A stretch of 64,000 bases of DNA from Rothia endophytica (lineage in GTDB: Bacteria > Actinomycetota > Actinomycetes > Actinomycetales > Micrococcaceae): contig NZ_CAKMSJ010000002.1 of the NCBI RefSeq assembly GCF_928381505.1, forward strand, positions 310,001 through 374,000, in the 5' to 3' direction. Numbering within the stretch: position 1 is the first letter of the stretch; each line of letters opens with the position of its first letter. A program made the translations under genes and the position numbers. The notes beneath the pieces are model-generated. The model saw nothing but the letters and a program-made list of their open reading frames with translations, had not been told where the DNA came from and searched no databases. Positions 37,645-47,535 of the stretch are shown piece by piece.

Positions 37645-37694
37645 ACGGGTTAGCGAACAGGCATACTGGTTATGTATGCGGTTCGCTAACCCGT
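37645..37694 (+). other. Long hairpin between gap and pgk
   Basis: The outer stem ACGGGTTAGCGAAC / GTTCGCTAACCCGT is a perfect 14 pairs. The inner stem GCATAC / GTATGC is closed by a seven-base loop. It is not followed by a T-run, so it is more likely an RNA-processing or stability element that sets gap and pgk levels apart than a simple terminator. Confidence 0.7.
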
Positions 37695-37756
37695 GCTGTA
37701 TCAGCCTACATATGGTAGGCATTACCCAAACTTTCCCTTAGAGGAGACAAAATATC

Positions 37757-38983
37757 ATGGCTAAGACCCTTGAAGACCTGATTGCTGGCGGCGTTGCTGG
37801 CCGCCGCGTGCTCGTCCGTTCCGACCTCAATGTCCCTTTGGCAGATGGCAAGGTGACCGATGACGGTCGCGTGCGCGCATCCCTGCCCGTGCTTAAGAAG
37901 CTGACCGAGGCTGGCGCGCGCGTTATTGTAACCGCTCACCTGGGCCGCCCTAAGGGCAAGGTCGACCCCCAGTACTCCATCGCACCTGCTGCCCAGCGTC
38001 TGGCTGAACTGGCTGACTTCCCCGTAGCAATCGCCACCGACCTGGTGGGCGAGGACGCCAAGGCTAAGGCTGAAGCCCTGGCTGACGGTGAGCTGCTGGT
38101 CGTTGAGAACGTACGTTTTGACGCTCGCGAAACTTCAAAGGATGAGGCCGAGCGTGCAGAGTTCGCCGCTGAACTTGCTGCTCTGACCGGTGATAACGGC
38201 GCCTACGTCAACGACGCTTTCGGTGCTGTTCACCGCGCACATGCGTCTGTCTTTGATATTGCCAAGGTTCTTCCCTCTTACCTGGGCGACCTGGTTAAGA
38301 CCGAGGTCGAGGTTCTTGAGAAGACCCTCAACAACCCCGAGCGTCCTTTCGTGGTCATCATGGGCGGCGCTAAGGTCTCCGATAAGTTGGCTGTCATTGA
38401 TAACCTCATCGGCAAGGCCGACTCCATCCTGATCGGCGGCGGCATGGGCTACACCTTCGCTGTTGCGCAGGGGTACAAGGTTGGCACCTCCATCCTCGAA
38501 ATGGATCAGGTAGACACCTGCAAGCGTTATCTGGCTGAAGCAGCAGAGAAGGGCACCGAGCTGGTCACCGCTCTGGACGTTGTCTGCGGCGATGACTTCT
38601 CGAATGACGCTAACTTCGAAATCCGCCCCATCGAAGATATGGAAGGCGGAGAGCTGGGCGAAAAGGCTGACGGCCTGGATATTGGCCCCAAGACTCGTGA
38701 ACTCTTCGCAGAGAAGATTGCCGGTGCTAAGACCATCTTCTGGAATGGCCCCGTAGGCGTTGCAGAGTTCCCCAACACTGCACACGGCACCAAGGCTGTC
38801 GCTGAAGCTATCGTTGCTAACAAGGACGCTTTCAGCATCATCGGAGGCGGCGACTCAGCAGCCGCAGTGCGCAACCTGGGCTACACAGATGAGCAGTTCG
38901 GCCACATCTCAACCGGTGGCGGCGCTTCCCTGGAATACATCGAGGGTAAGACCCTTCCCGGTCTGGACGCCCTGGGCGCCTAA
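37757..38983 (+). CDS. pgk: Phosphoglycerate kinase
   Basis: A 408-residue two-domain kinase that makes ATP from 1,3-bisphosphoglycerate. It has [12 protein letters not shown] near the N-terminus, the substrate-binding HLGRPKG, the inter-domain [11 protein letters not shown] and the nucleotide-binding [17 protein letters not shown] precedes ATG 37757. Strong codon bias. It lies between gap and tpi. Confidence 0.98.
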   Translation: MAKTLEDLIAGGVAGRRVLVRSDLNVPLADGKVTDDGRVRASLPVLKKLTEAGARVIVTAHLGRPKGKVDPQYSIAPAAQRLAELADFPVAIATDLVGEDAKAKAEALADGELLVVENVRFDARETSKDEAERAEFAAELAALTGDNGAYVNDAFGAVHRAHASVFDIAKVLPSYLGDLVKTEVEVLEKTLNNPERPFVVIMGGAKVSDKLAVIDNLIGKADSILIGGGMGYTFAVAQGYKVGTSILEMDQVDTCKRYLAEAAEKGTELVTALDVVCGDDFSNDANFEIRPIEDMEGGELGEKADGLDIGPKTRELFAEKIAGAKTIFWNGPVGVAEFPNTAHGTKAVAEAIVANKDAFSIIGGGDSAAAVRNLGYTDEQFGHISTGGGASLEYIEGKTLPGLDALGA

Positions 38984-39109
38984 GGCCAGTTAATGGCGGG
39001 TTATCGAAGGATAGCCCGCCCTTGCCACACTTTCACTAGATTTTTTCAAGCTGTGTACCGTTGGTGCACTCATCCCAGACACAATGGGATCACCAGAAAG
39101 GACGAGCCT

Positions 39110-39886
39110 ATGACTCGCAAACCGCTCATTGCCGGTAACTGGAAAATGAACATGGACCACACCGAGGGCGTTACCCTGCTGCAGAAGCTGGCATGGACCC
39201 TCGATGACACCAACTTTGACTATGACACTGCAGAAGTAGCTGTCTTCCCTCCCTTCACCGACATCCGTTCGGTTCAGAGCCTGGTCGACGGCGATAAGCT
39301 CAACATCGTCTACGGTGGCCAGGACCTTTCAGACCAGGATTCGGGTGCCTACACCGGTGACATCTCTGGTGTCTTCCTCAACAAGCTGGGTGCTACCTAC
39401 GTTCTGGTTGGCCATTCAGAGCGCCGCACCATCCACGGTGAAACCGACGCGGTTTGCGCTGCTAAGGTACAGGCTGCTTACCGCAACGAGCTGGTACCCG
39501 TGCTCTGCGTGGGCGAAGGTCTAGACAAGCGTGAAGCTGGCGAGCACGTTGACTTCACCCTAGAACAGCTGCGCGGCTCCATCGAGGGGCTCACCGCTGA
39601 GCAGGCTGAAACCCTGGTTGTTGCTTACGAGCCCGTTTGGGCTATCGGCACCGGCAAGGTTGCTACCGCAGCCGATGCTCAGGAGATGAGCGCAGCGATC
39701 CGCGCCGAGCTGACCAAGCTTTACTCAGCAGAGATTGCTGACAAGGTACGCGTACTCTACGGCGGCTCCGTCAAGGCTGCTTCAGCTCCCGAAATCATGG
39801 GTGAGCAGGACGTCGACGGCGTGCTGGTTGGCGGCGCTTCACTGGACGCCACCGAATTCGCTAATATCGCACGTTTCAACGCGTAA
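39110..39886 (+). CDS. tpiA: Triose-phosphate isomerase
   Basis: A 258-residue TIM-barrel enzyme interconverting DHAP and glyceraldehyde-3-phosphate. It has GNWKMN at the N-terminus (Lys), the catalytic histidine in VGHSERR, the catalytic glutamate in [14 protein letters not shown] and the flexible-loop/phosphate site LYGGSVK. The start ATG 39110 has AGAAAGGA upstream; the frame running back to 38993 is an open extension without similarity. Confidence 0.98.
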   Translation: MTRKPLIAGNWKMNMDHTEGVTLLQKLAWTLDDTNFDYDTAEVAVFPPFTDIRSVQSLVDGDKLNIVYGGQDLSDQDSGAYTGDISGVFLNKLGATYVLVGHSERRTIHGETDAVCAAKVQAAYRNELVPVLCVGEGLDKREAGEHVDFTLEQLRGSIEGLTAEQAETLVVAYEPVWAIGTGKVATAADAQEMSAAIRAELTKLYSAEIADKVRVLYGGSVKAASAPEIMGEQDVDGVLVGGASLDATEFANIARFNA

Positions 39887-39898
39887 GTTGCTCTGAGC

Positions 39899-39958
39899 GA
39901 GGACGCCGCACCGTGCCATTACTGCCCTCTTGGCAGTTGGTGCGGTGCGGCGTCCTCA
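39899..39958 (+). terminator. Terminator-like hairpin after tpiA
   Basis: Long stem of GAGGACGCCGCACCG (39899-39913) with CGGTGCGGCGTCCTC (39944-39958), and an inner ACTGCC/GGCAGT stem. The T-run is short (ACTTTAT). It shares the GGACGCCG core with other terminators in the window. Confidence 0.7.
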
Positions 39959-40094
39959 CTTTATCTCACCCAGACTTACCGCTCAGGGTGAACGCATCCT
40001 CCCGTGTAAAAGGTGCGTTTGGCGTAGTATGCGCGTATAGTTTTTGTGGATGCCAGTTATAGGCTCCAAGATTTTTTGAAGTGAAAGGTTCTGC

Positions 40095-40352
40095 GTGGAA
40101 ACTCTTAAGATTACTCTGATGGTCGTCATCGCAATTCTGAGCGTTCTGACCATCCTGCTGGTTCTGCTGAACCGCGGTAAGGGTGGTGGTCTTTCTGATA
40201 TGTTTGGTGGCGGTATGACTACCTCCCTCAACTCGTCAGGTATGGCGTCTAAGAACCTTATCCGCATGACGGTCACCATTATTCTGCTGTGGGTTTTCGC
40301 TATCATCGGTTACGCTCTGGTGTTACGTTTTGAAACCACCGCGGTACTATAA
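40095..40352 (+). CDS. secG: Preprotein translocase subunit SecG
   Basis: An 85-residue protein with two membrane helices (about residues 5-25 and 58-78). The conserved LLNRGKGGGLSDMFGGG loop lies between them. SecG assists SecYE in protein export. The start is GTG 40095 with AAAGG upstream. The gene closes the conserved gap-pgk-tpi-secG segment; a TATAGT -10-like sequence (40036-40041) suggests its own promoter. Confidence 0.95.
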   Translation: METLKITLMVVIAILSVLTILLVLLNRGKGGGLSDMFGGGMTTSLNSSGMASKNLIRMTVTIILLWVFAIIGYALVLRFETTAVL

Positions 40353-40369
40353 AACTCGTTTTTTAAAGA

Positions 40370-40405
40370 TTTAGCCCCCGGCTCTCACAGGAGCCGGGGG
40401 CTAAA
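40370..40405. terminator. Bidirectional terminator between secG and pgl
   Basis: Perfect 15-pair stem TTTAGCCCCCGGCTC / GAGCCGGGGGCTAAA with a six-base loop, placed between convergent genes. Confidence 0.9.
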
Positions 40406-40422
40406 TGTTTAAAGGCCTCATC

Positions 40423-41184
40423 CTAGATGGCGTCTTGGGTTGCTAGAACCAGGGTTTCGAGCATACCTCGAGCGCCTGCCGCCGGGGTTTCTTGCAGAAT
40501 CTGCGCGGTTAGCTCAGTTTCTGCCAGCTGGCTAGCCTTCAGGAGGCGGGCTGTAGCTTCAGCCTTGTCTGCTCCAGCAATCAAGAACCAGATACGCTCT
40601 GAGAAGTTGATGACCGGCAGGGTGAGGGTCACCCGGGTGGGTGGGGGCTTGGGCGAATCGTGGATTGCAAGAGTTACCTGCTGCGCTTCCAGAATCTCGG
40701 TGCGGTTCGGGAAAAGAGAAGCGATGTGCCCGTCAGGCCCCATACCCAGCAGGGTCAGGGTGAAACGGGGGGACGCTTCGCCGGCCGGGGCGTACCGAGC
40801 TAGCTCGCTAGCGTATGCTTTTGCAGCTGCTTCAGCGGTCTCGAAGACATCGCTGGTTCCCATGATGTGCCGGTTCTCTGCTGGTAGATCGAGTGCTTCT
40901 AAGAGAGCATCTTTAGCTTGCTGCTCATTGCGATCCTCGTGGCCGGTCGTTACGAAACGCTCATCTGACCACCAAAAGTGCACCTTTGACCAGTCAACGG
41001 TGCTACGCAGAGGGTTCTCCGCAATGTTGGCTAGTACAGCGATTCCCATGGTGCCACCGGTGACCGAAAGATGGGCTAGGCCCTGTTCTGCCACTGCGGT
41101 TGAAAGGACGTTGATGATGCGGCTACCACCGGCAAGAGCTAGTTGGTCTTTGTCGTCATGGGGAACAAGTACGGGGTTAGGCAT
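40423..41184 (-). CDS. pgl: 6-phosphogluconolactonase
   Basis: A 253-residue DevB/Pgl-type hydrolase that opens 6-phosphogluconolactone in the oxidative pentose phosphate pathway. It has SVTGGTMGIAVL, VHFWWSDERFV and the LLGMGPDGHIASLFP active-site stretch. The start ATG 41184 overlaps the end of opcA by eight bases and has GGAGG upstream; the frame beginning at 41295 is an artefact inside opcA. Last gene of the tkt-tal-zwf-opcA-pgl cluster. Confidence 0.95.
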   Translation of the reverse strand: MPNPVLVPHDDKDQLALAGGSRIINVLSTAVAEQGLAHLSVTGGTMGIAVLANIAENPLRSTVDWSKVHFWWSDERFVTTGHEDRNEQQAKDALLEALDLPAENRHIMGTSDVFETAEAAAKAYASELARYAPAGEASPRFTLTLLGMGPDGHIASLFPNRTEILEAQQVTLAIHDSPKPPPTRVTLTLPVINFSERIWFLIAGADKAEATARLLKASQLAETELTAQILQETPAAGARGMLETLVLATQDAI

Positions 41185-42160
41185 CAAAAACCTCCGTGTA
41201 ATCAGCAGATTCTTCAGGTGTCTGTTGGTCATCGTGTTCAATGACCATTCTTTCGTTGGAGACGCAATTGCGTAGTACCTCACCGTAGACCTCATCGGGG
41301 TCCAGGCGTCGCAGCTCCTCAGCTAGGCAGTCCGCGAGGGAACGTACCGGCAAAGAAATCTGCTGGTCAGGGGAGCCAGGGGAAGAGATGGTAGCAATTT
41401 TCTTGCCCGGTCGGTGAATGGTGACCGTTCCATCTTCTCGATCAAGGTCCACCCTGAAGAGCCCGCGGTCAACAGCAGTAGTCTTCAGATGAACGTCCGC
41501 ATCGAGGCGGCTACCAAGCCAGCCACCCAGCAGCACTACTGACGGTGATTTAGCTGAACCCCAGACGGTCACCTTTTTGACCGGTGAAGGCTGCAGCTGA
41601 TCGAAAACAGCTGCAATCTGAATGCGCCAGAGGGTCAATCTAATCCAGGCCAGATCAGTATCACCATCAGCATAACAACTTGAAAGCGCTTCAAGCGCGC
41701 TCTCGGGGTCGTAGAACCGGGCAGAGTCAGTAATGCGCCGCTGAGCAATACGGCCGATGGAGTGTGCAGCGGGGTTCTGCGGGACTGAGTGGGGCCACCA
41801 GACCACAATGGGGGAGTCAGGTAGTAGCAAGCCCGAAATCAAGGACTCGGTAGGTACCGATGCGCTACCGTAGCCCCTCAGAATGACAAGTTCAGCGGCA
41901 CCGGCGTCGCCGCCCAAGTACAGGCGGGCATCTAAACGGTCATCGTGGTCCTCACCGTACCCCACGTGCACAATAATGCGGCTGGGGTGTTCGTAGGAAG
42001 CCTTGAGGGCGGCTTCAACAGCTTGTTTAGAATGGCCCTTATCGGCAAGGATGACCAGGGTGAGCACACGGCTGGTAGTGGTTGCTCCTTCCTCATTACG
42101 GAGGTCAGAGAGTTCCTTGGCGATCTGGCCAACGGTGGTGTCTTTAATTTTCTTGATCAC
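41177..42160 (-). CDS. opcA: Glucose-6-phosphate dehydrogenase assembly protein OpcA
   Basis: A 327-residue actinobacterial/cyanobacterial protein needed for activity and assembly of G6PDH. Recognised by its place directly after zwf and by family features such as LVILADKGHS, SPIVVWWPHSVP and AAHSIGRIAQRRITDSA. The start is a GTG that overlaps the zwf stop as GTGA, so the pair is translationally coupled, fitting a stoichiometric complex. It overlaps pgl at its other end. Confidence 0.94.
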   Translation of the reverse strand: MIKKIKDTTVGQIAKELSDLRNEEGATTTSRVLTLVILADKGHSKQAVEAALKASYEHPSRIIVHVGYGEDHDDRLDARLYLGGDAGAAELVILRGYGSASVPTESLISGLLLPDSPIVVWWPHSVPQNPAAHSIGRIAQRRITDSARFYDPESALEALSSCYADGDTDLAWIRLTLWRIQIAAVFDQLQPSPVKKVTVWGSAKSPSVVLLGGWLGSRLDADVHLKTTAVDRGLFRVDLDREDGTVTIHRPGKKIATISSPGSPDQQISLPVRSLADCLAEELRRLDPDEVYGEVLRNCVSNERMVIEHDDQQTPEESADYTEVFDA

Positions 42161-43692
42161 GGGCGTCTCCAGGCGCGGTTGTCACGTTTGAGCATCTCGT
42201 GGGCTGATGTGGGGCCCCAGGAACCTGGAGCGTAGCCTTCGGGCTTAATCTTGTGTTCAGCCCAGTATTCCTCGAAGGGGTCCAAAATCTTCCAGGACAG
42301 TTCTACTTCTTCGTGGCGAGGGAAGAGCGGCGGCTCGCCCAAAAGGACGTCCAGTATGAGGCGCTCGTAGGCTTCAGGTGACTCCTCGGTGAAGGAATGG
42401 CTGTAGCCGAAGTCCATGTTGACATCGCGAATACCCATCTGAGTGCCGGGCACCTTGGATGAGAAGCGCAGGGTCATGCCTTCATCGGGCTGAACCCTAA
42501 TGACGATGGCGTTCTGCCCTGAGTCATCAGAGGCACCGCCAAAGAGCAGGTTGGGTGACTTCTTGAAGACTACCGCGATTTCAGTGACACGGCGCCCCAG
42601 GCGCTTACCGGCGCGTAGATAGAAGGGGACGCCGTTCCAGCGGCGAGTTTTTATATTGAGCTTGAGAGCAGCAAAGGTTTCGGTCCGGGAATCTGCGGGG
42701 ATATCGTTCTCTTCAAAGAAGCTGTTGACCTCTTCGCCGCCCTGGTTGCCACCTTCATACTGACCTATGGCGAAAGCACTGGCGATATCAGCTGGCACTT
42801 CAACTGCTTCAAGGACCTTAGCTTTCTCGGCACGCAGGTGCTCGGCGTTGAAGCTGATGGGTTCTTCCATCGCGGTGAGAGCCAACAACTGGAGCAGATG
42901 GTTCTGAATGATATCGCGTGCTGCACCCACACCGTCGTAGTACCCGGCTCGGGTACCAATACCGATATCCTCTGCCATGGTGATTTGAACGTGGTCCACG
43001 TTGTTGGCATTCCAGACCGGTTCGAACATCTGATTAGCAAAGCGCATGGCAAGGATATTCTGCACGGTTTCTTTGCCCAAGTAGTGATCGATTCGGAAGA
43101 CCGAATCGGCGGGGAAGACCCGCTCCACAATCGCATTCAGCTCACGGGCAGATTCCAGGTTATGGCCGAAAGGCTTTTCAATGACAACACGGCGCCAGCC
43201 TTCGTGCTGGTTGTGGTTGGCAAGATCGTGGTCGGCAAGTTTCTGCAGAACCTGGTCGAAATCCTTAGGGGGGATGGAGAGGTAGAAGGCATGGTTACCT
43301 CGGGTGCCTCGTGTTTCATCCAGCTCGCTCAGGGTCTCCTTGAGCTTCTCGAATGACTCATTGGAGTCAAAAGTTCCGGTGACAAAGCGAATCCCTGCGG
43401 CGAACTGGTTCCAGACGTCCTCACGGAAGGGGGTGCGGGCGTGAGCCTCAACGTGCGTCCGAACTTCTGCACGGAAATCATCATGGCTCCATTCACGCCG
43501 GCCGAAGCCAACCAGACCAAAGCTGGGTGGTAGCAGCCCGCGGTTGACCAGGTCATAGACAGCTGGGAGGAGTTTCTTACGCGCCAAATCACCGGTGACG
43601 CCGAAGAAGACCAGAGAGCTGGGGCCCGCAATGCGGGTAAGCCTGCGATCGCGCGGATCGCGGAGCGGGTTTGATTCGAAGGTTTGTGACAC
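42157..43692 (-). CDS. zwf: Glucose-6-phosphate 1-dehydrogenase
   Basis: A 511-residue enzyme for the first oxidative pentose phosphate step, producing NADPH. It has the FGVTGDLARKKLLPA nucleotide fold, the active-site RIDHYLGKE and the preceding VIEKPFGHN. The start is GTG 43692 behind AAAGGA. It is separated from tal by about 90 bases containing a hairpin. Confidence 0.98.
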   Translation of the reverse strand: MSQTFESNPLRDPRDRRLTRIAGPSSLVFFGVTGDLARKKLLPAVYDLVNRGLLPPSFGLVGFGRREWSHDDFRAEVRTHVEAHARTPFREDVWNQFAAGIRFVTGTFDSNESFEKLKETLSELDETRGTRGNHAFYLSIPPKDFDQVLQKLADHDLANHNQHEGWRRVVIEKPFGHNLESARELNAIVERVFPADSVFRIDHYLGKETVQNILAMRFANQMFEPVWNANNVDHVQITMAEDIGIGTRAGYYDGVGAARDIIQNHLLQLLALTAMEEPISFNAEHLRAEKAKVLEAVEVPADIASAFAIGQYEGGNQGGEEVNSFFEENDIPADSRTETFAALKLNIKTRRWNGVPFYLRAGKRLGRRVTEIAVVFKKSPNLLFGGASDDSGQNAIVIRVQPDEGMTLRFSSKVPGTQMGIRDVNMDFGYSHSFTEESPEAYERLILDVLLGEPPLFPRHEEVELSWKILDPFEEYWAEHKIKPEGYAPGSWGPTSAHEMLKRDNRAWRRP

Positions 43693-43727
43693 CGTCGTGA
43701 ATCCTTTAGGTTGTTATCGATGAAGGT

Positions 43728-43750
43728 GGCGGCAGGGGTGACCTGCCGCC
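43728..43750 (-). other. Hairpin between tal and zwf
   Basis: Perfect stem GGCGGCAGG / CCTGCCGCC with a five-base loop and no T-run. It probably stabilises or separates the mRNA segments of the operon and is not a full terminator. Confidence 0.5.
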
Positions 43751-43785
43751 GCCTCAGGTCACCAGAGCATGTGACCATTTTACCG

Positions 43786-44886
43786 TTAGTTCTTGAGTGC
43801 ACCTTCAACGGTTTCAAGAAGCTCCTGCCAAGAAACCTCGAACTTCTCTACACCTTCAGCTTCTAGCTTCTCTACAACGTCGTTGTACGAGATGCCGAGG
43901 GCTTCAAGCGCGTTGAGGACCTCATTGGATTCTTCGTAGGTGCCGCTGATGGCATCGCCGGTGATCTCTGCATGGTCGAAGGTCGCGTTGAGGGTCACTT
44001 CGGGCATGGTGTTGACGGTACCGGGAGCAGCGATTTCGGTGACGTAGAGGGTATCAGGGTAAGCGGGGTTCTTAACGCCGGTTGATGCCCAGAGGGGACG
44101 CTGGCGGTTGGCGCCCGCAGCTTCAAGGCGCGCCCAGCGCTCAGATTCGAAAGCCTGCTCATAAACTTCAAAGGCCAGTCGGGCGTTGGCTACGCCAGCC
44201 TTACCCCTGAGTGCTAGTGCTTCGTCGGTGCCGATGGCATCCAGGCGGCTGTCAATTTCAGCGTCTACGCGTGAGACGAAGAAGGAGGCCACGGAGTGAA
44301 TCTTTGAAAGATCCTTGCCGTTAGCCAGTGCTTCTTCAAGGCCCAGCATGTAGGCGTTGATGACGGCGCGGTAGCGCTCCAGGGAGAAGATAAGGGTGAC
44401 GTTGACAGAAATGCCCTCAGCCAGAGCCTGAGCAATCGGCTCAAGGCCCTCAAGGGTGGCGGGAATCTTAATCATGACGTTTTCGCGGTCAACGATTGAG
44501 TAGAGCTCCTTAGCTTGAGCAAGGGTCTCTTCAGCCTTACGAGCTAGCAGGGGGCTGACCTCAATGGACACACGGCCATCAAAGCCCTGGGTGGCGCTGT
44601 AGATGGGGGCGAAGACGTCGCAGGCGTCTCGGACGTCGTCAATCATGGCAGCGAAGCCGGCATTTTCAGCGGTTTCACCGGCTGCTGCTAGCTGCTTCAT
44701 CTGCTCAGCGTAAGCGGCGCCGTTGGAGAGTGCGGCGGCAAAGATGCTGGGGTTGGTGGTGACACCCACAACGTTTTTGGTGTCAATGAGTTCTTGGAGG
44801 TTGGCGCTGGTGAGGCGCTCACGCGAGAGGTCATCGAGCCAGATGGAAACGCCGGCGTCAGATAGCTTCTGGGTAGGGGTTGTCAT
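43786..44886 (-). CDS. tal: Transaldolase
   Basis: A 366-residue TIM-barrel aldolase of the long actinobacterial type, which moves a three-carbon unit in the non-oxidative pentose phosphate branch. It has [13 protein letters not shown] near the N-terminus, the Schiff-base lysine in VMIKIPAT and [12 protein letters not shown]. The start ATG 44886 follows GAAAGGGA; a longer frame from 44916 lacks a ribosome binding site. It lies between tkt and zwf. Confidence 0.97.
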   Translation of the reverse strand: MTTPTQKLSDAGVSIWLDDLSRERLTSANLQELIDTKNVVGVTTNPSIFAAALSNGAAYAEQMKQLAAAGETAENAGFAAMIDDVRDACDVFAPIYSATQGFDGRVSIEVSPLLARKAEETLAQAKELYSIVDRENVMIKIPATLEGLEPIAQALAEGISVNVTLIFSLERYRAVINAYMLGLEEALANGKDLSKIHSVASFFVSRVDAEIDSRLDAIGTDEALALRGKAGVANARLAFEVYEQAFESERWARLEAAGANRQRPLWASTGVKNPAYPDTLYVTEIAAPGTVNTMPEVTLNATFDHAEITGDAISGTYEESNEVLNALEALGISYNDVVEKLEAEGVEKFEVSWQELLETVEGALKN

Positions 44887-44953
44887 TCTTTCCCTTTCTA
44901 TGGGGCCACCGAACACGATGCTGCGGTGGCAAAAGTTCTGGTGAATACTGTAT

Positions 44954-44977
44954 CTGCTACCGGGGTTCCGGTAGCAG
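44954..44977 (-). other. Hairpin between tkt and tal
   Basis: Perfect 10-pair stem CTGCTACCGG / CCGGTAGCAG with a four-base loop in the 105-base gap. There is no T-run, so it may attenuate or mark RNA processing between the two genes. Confidence 0.6.
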
Positions 44978-44991
44978 ACACAGCTAGGTTC

Positions 44992-47103
44992 TTAGCGGGC
45001 AGCTTCGATGGATTCCTGAGCAGCCTGAGCTACGGCCTCAGCAGTAATGCCAAACTGCTGGTAGAGCTCTTCAGCCGATGCAGAAGCGCCGTAGTGTTCC
45101 AGTGAAACAGCGCGGCCGGTATCACCCAGCAGATCGTTCCAGGTCATGCGCAGACCGGCTTCTACGGTAACGCGTGCCTTGATTGCTGCCGGAATGACAG
45201 ATTCACGGTATTCAGCGCTTTCAGCGGCAAACCACTCGCGAGAGGGCATGGATACCACGCGAGCAGCGATACCCTGCTCAGCCAGCTTGGCGCGGCCGTC
45301 CAGTGCAATTTCTACCTCTGAGCCGGTGGCGATGATGATGACATCGGGAGCGCCCTCGGTATCAGCCAGCACGTAACCGCCGCGGGCAGCACCCTCAGCT
45401 GAAGCGAACTTCTCGCCATTAGCATCGGGGTGCAGGTCCTCACGCGCAATGGTGGTGAGGTTCTGGCGTGATAGCACCAGGCCGGCAGGGTGATCATTGA
45501 TTTCCAGGATCTTGCGCCAGGCAACAGCGGTTTCGTTGGCGTCAGCGGGACGCACGACGTCCAGGCCAGGGATAGCGCGCATAGCGGTCAGGTGCTCTAC
45601 AGGCTGGTGGGTGGGGCCGTCTTCGCCCAGACCGATGGAATCGTGGGTCCAGACAAAGATATTGGGTACACCCATGAGCGCTGCCAGGCGGACTGCGGGG
45701 CGCTGGTAGTCGGTGAAGACAAAGAAGGTGCCTGAGAAGGGGCGGGTGGGCGATGAGAGCGCGATGCCGTTGGTAATGGCTGCTGCTGCATGCTCACGAA
45801 TGCCGAAGTGCAGTACACGACCGTAGGGGTGAGCCGTCCAGGTCTTGGTGGTACGTGATTCGGGGTTGAAGGACTTTTCGGTATCAATGGTGGTGTTGTT
45901 TGAACCGGCGAGGTCAGCTGAGCCACCCCAGAGTTCGGGGAAGGTCGGTGCAATAGCATTGATGACCTTGCCGGATGCCGCACGGGTAGCCAGGGAAGTG
46001 CCAGCTTCGAAGGTGGGGAAGGCCTCTGCGTAGTTTTCGGGTAGTTCACCAGCTTCTAGACGGTCAAAGAGCTGGGCTGCTTCGGGGTTGGCAGCTCGCC
46101 AGGTCTCCAGCGAAGCTTCCCATTCCTTACGCTCTGCTGCACCGCGTTCAACCAGAGCGCGGGTGTGTTCCAGAATTTCAGGTTCAACTACAAAGTGAGC
46201 TTCTGGGTCAAAGCCCAGAATTTCCTTGGTGGCTGCAACTTCATCGGCACCCAGCTTGGAGCCGTGAATGCCACCGGTGTTTTGCTTGTTGGGGGCGGGG
46301 TAGCCAATGATGGTGCGCAGCTCAATGAAAGAGGGTTTATCGGTGACCTTGGTGGCGGCAACGATAGCGTCGTAGAGAGCCTCAAGGTCTTCCTTGTACT
46401 CACCGCTGACGGTCCAGTCCACCTTGGTGACATCCCAGCCGTAAGCTTCGTAGCGGGCTGCGACGTCCTCGGTGAAGGCAACATCGGTGTTGTCTTCAAT
46501 CGAGATATGGTTACGGTCAAAAATGACAACCAGGTTGCCCAACTGCTGGTGCCCTGCGAGGGCAGAGGCTTCAGCGGTCACGCCCTCCTGAATGTCACCT
46601 TCAGAAGCAATGGCAAAGATGGTGTGGTCGAAGGGGGAGGTGCCAGCAGGTGCCTGGGGGTCAAACAGACCACGCATACGGCGCTGGGCGTAAGCAAAAC
46701 CGACTGCGGACGCTAGGCCCTGGCCGAGAGGTCCAGTGGTGATTTCAACGCCCTTAGTGTGGCCGTACTCGGGGTGCCCTGCGGTCAAAGCGCGTGCGGT
46801 GCGAAGACTCTTGAGGTCCTCAAGTTCCAGGCCGAAACCGCCCAAGAAAAGCTGGTTGTAGAGCGTTAAAGATGTATGTCCAGGTGAGAGGATAAAGCGG
46901 TCACGGCCGGCCCAGCGATCATCGGTGGGATCGTGGCGCATGATTTTCTGGAAGAGCAAGTAGGCCACAGGTGCTAGGCTCATAGCAGTGCCGGGGTGGC
47001 CCGAGCCAACCTTCTCGACGGCATCGGCTGCTAGTACGCGCGCAGTATCAACTGCCCGCTGATCTTTTTCGGTCCACTCAAGCTTCTGATTAAGGTTGGG
47101 CAC
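44992..47103 (-). CDS. tkt: Transketolase
   Basis: A 703-residue thiamine-diphosphate enzyme of the pentose phosphate pathway. It has GSGHPGTAMSLAP, the ThDP-binding ASEGDIQEGVTAE with IFDRNHISIEDNT, and the pyrimidine-domain FGIREHAAAAITNG. The start GTG 47103 (VPNLNQ) has AGAGGA upstream; the frame from 47217 runs over leader sequence. Promoter-proximal gene of the pentose phosphate cluster on the minus strand, divergent from ctaB. Confidence 0.97.
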   Translation of the reverse strand: MPNLNQKLEWTEKDQRAVDTARVLAADAVEKVGSGHPGTAMSLAPVAYLLFQKIMRHDPTDDRWAGRDRFILSPGHTSLTLYNQLFLGGFGLELEDLKSLRTARALTAGHPEYGHTKGVEITTGPLGQGLASAVGFAYAQRRMRGLFDPQAPAGTSPFDHTIFAIASEGDIQEGVTAEASALAGHQQLGNLVVIFDRNHISIEDNTDVAFTEDVAARYEAYGWDVTKVDWTVSGEYKEDLEALYDAIVAATKVTDKPSFIELRTIIGYPAPNKQNTGGIHGSKLGADEVAATKEILGFDPEAHFVVEPEILEHTRALVERGAAERKEWEASLETWRAANPEAAQLFDRLEAGELPENYAEAFPTFEAGTSLATRAASGKVINAIAPTFPELWGGSADLAGSNNTTIDTEKSFNPESRTTKTWTAHPYGRVLHFGIREHAAAAITNGIALSSPTRPFSGTFFVFTDYQRPAVRLAALMGVPNIFVWTHDSIGLGEDGPTHQPVEHLTAMRAIPGLDVVRPADANETAVAWRKILEINDHPAGLVLSRQNLTTIAREDLHPDANGEKFASAEGAARGGYVLADTEGAPDVIIIATGSEVEIALDGRAKLAEQGIAARVVSMPSREWFAAESAEYRESVIPAAIKARVTVEAGLRMTWNDLLGDTGRAVSLEHYGASASAEELYQQFGITAEAVAQAAQESIEAAR

Positions 47104-47535
47104 GAGTAATCCTCTCTGCTCTGGCATCCTGCCAGAAATATGCGGATAGTTCTTTGGACACCGAGAACACAGGGAGGCAGAAGTTTGCCGAGGTGAAACC
47201 TGTGGAAAGTGACCCAATTCTTAACAATAGTTCACCACGGCAAGCGGTGCTCGGTTTTGTCTGACAGCTGAGAGAATGGGGTAACGAGAAGAATCGGTAT
47301 TAGGTCTCATAGGTAAGTCGTTATACGATATAAGTTGACCGAAAGCCCCCTTGTGCGCCCAATTATTGCACTGGCAGAGGTTAAGCGTGATGACCGCCAC
47401 ACTTGTAATCTCACCGGTTGATACGGGAAATTCTTGCTCAGCATTTCAACCAGTCAGCCAACGCTTCACAACTCTTGTCACAGCACCATTTAGCGCCTGG
47501 GGTACCGCACACCATCTGTAAGGGAACCTGCATAC
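47104..47535. other. Divergent tkt/ctaB intergenic region
   Basis: About 430 bases that must hold promoters for both directions. A small imperfect palindrome TTATA-CGA-TATAA (around 47322-47334) is the clearest motif and could supply a -10 in either orientation. No RNA gene or ORF was recognised. Confidence 0.4.

Noticed and set aside
40427..41275. 282-codon plus-strand ORF opposite pgl
   Set aside because: It is the antisense shadow of a clearly recognisable 6-phosphogluconolactonase, Arg/Ser rich and with no family motif.
46165..46716. 183-codon plus-strand ORF opposite tkt
   Set aside because: Antisense shadow within the conserved transketolase.
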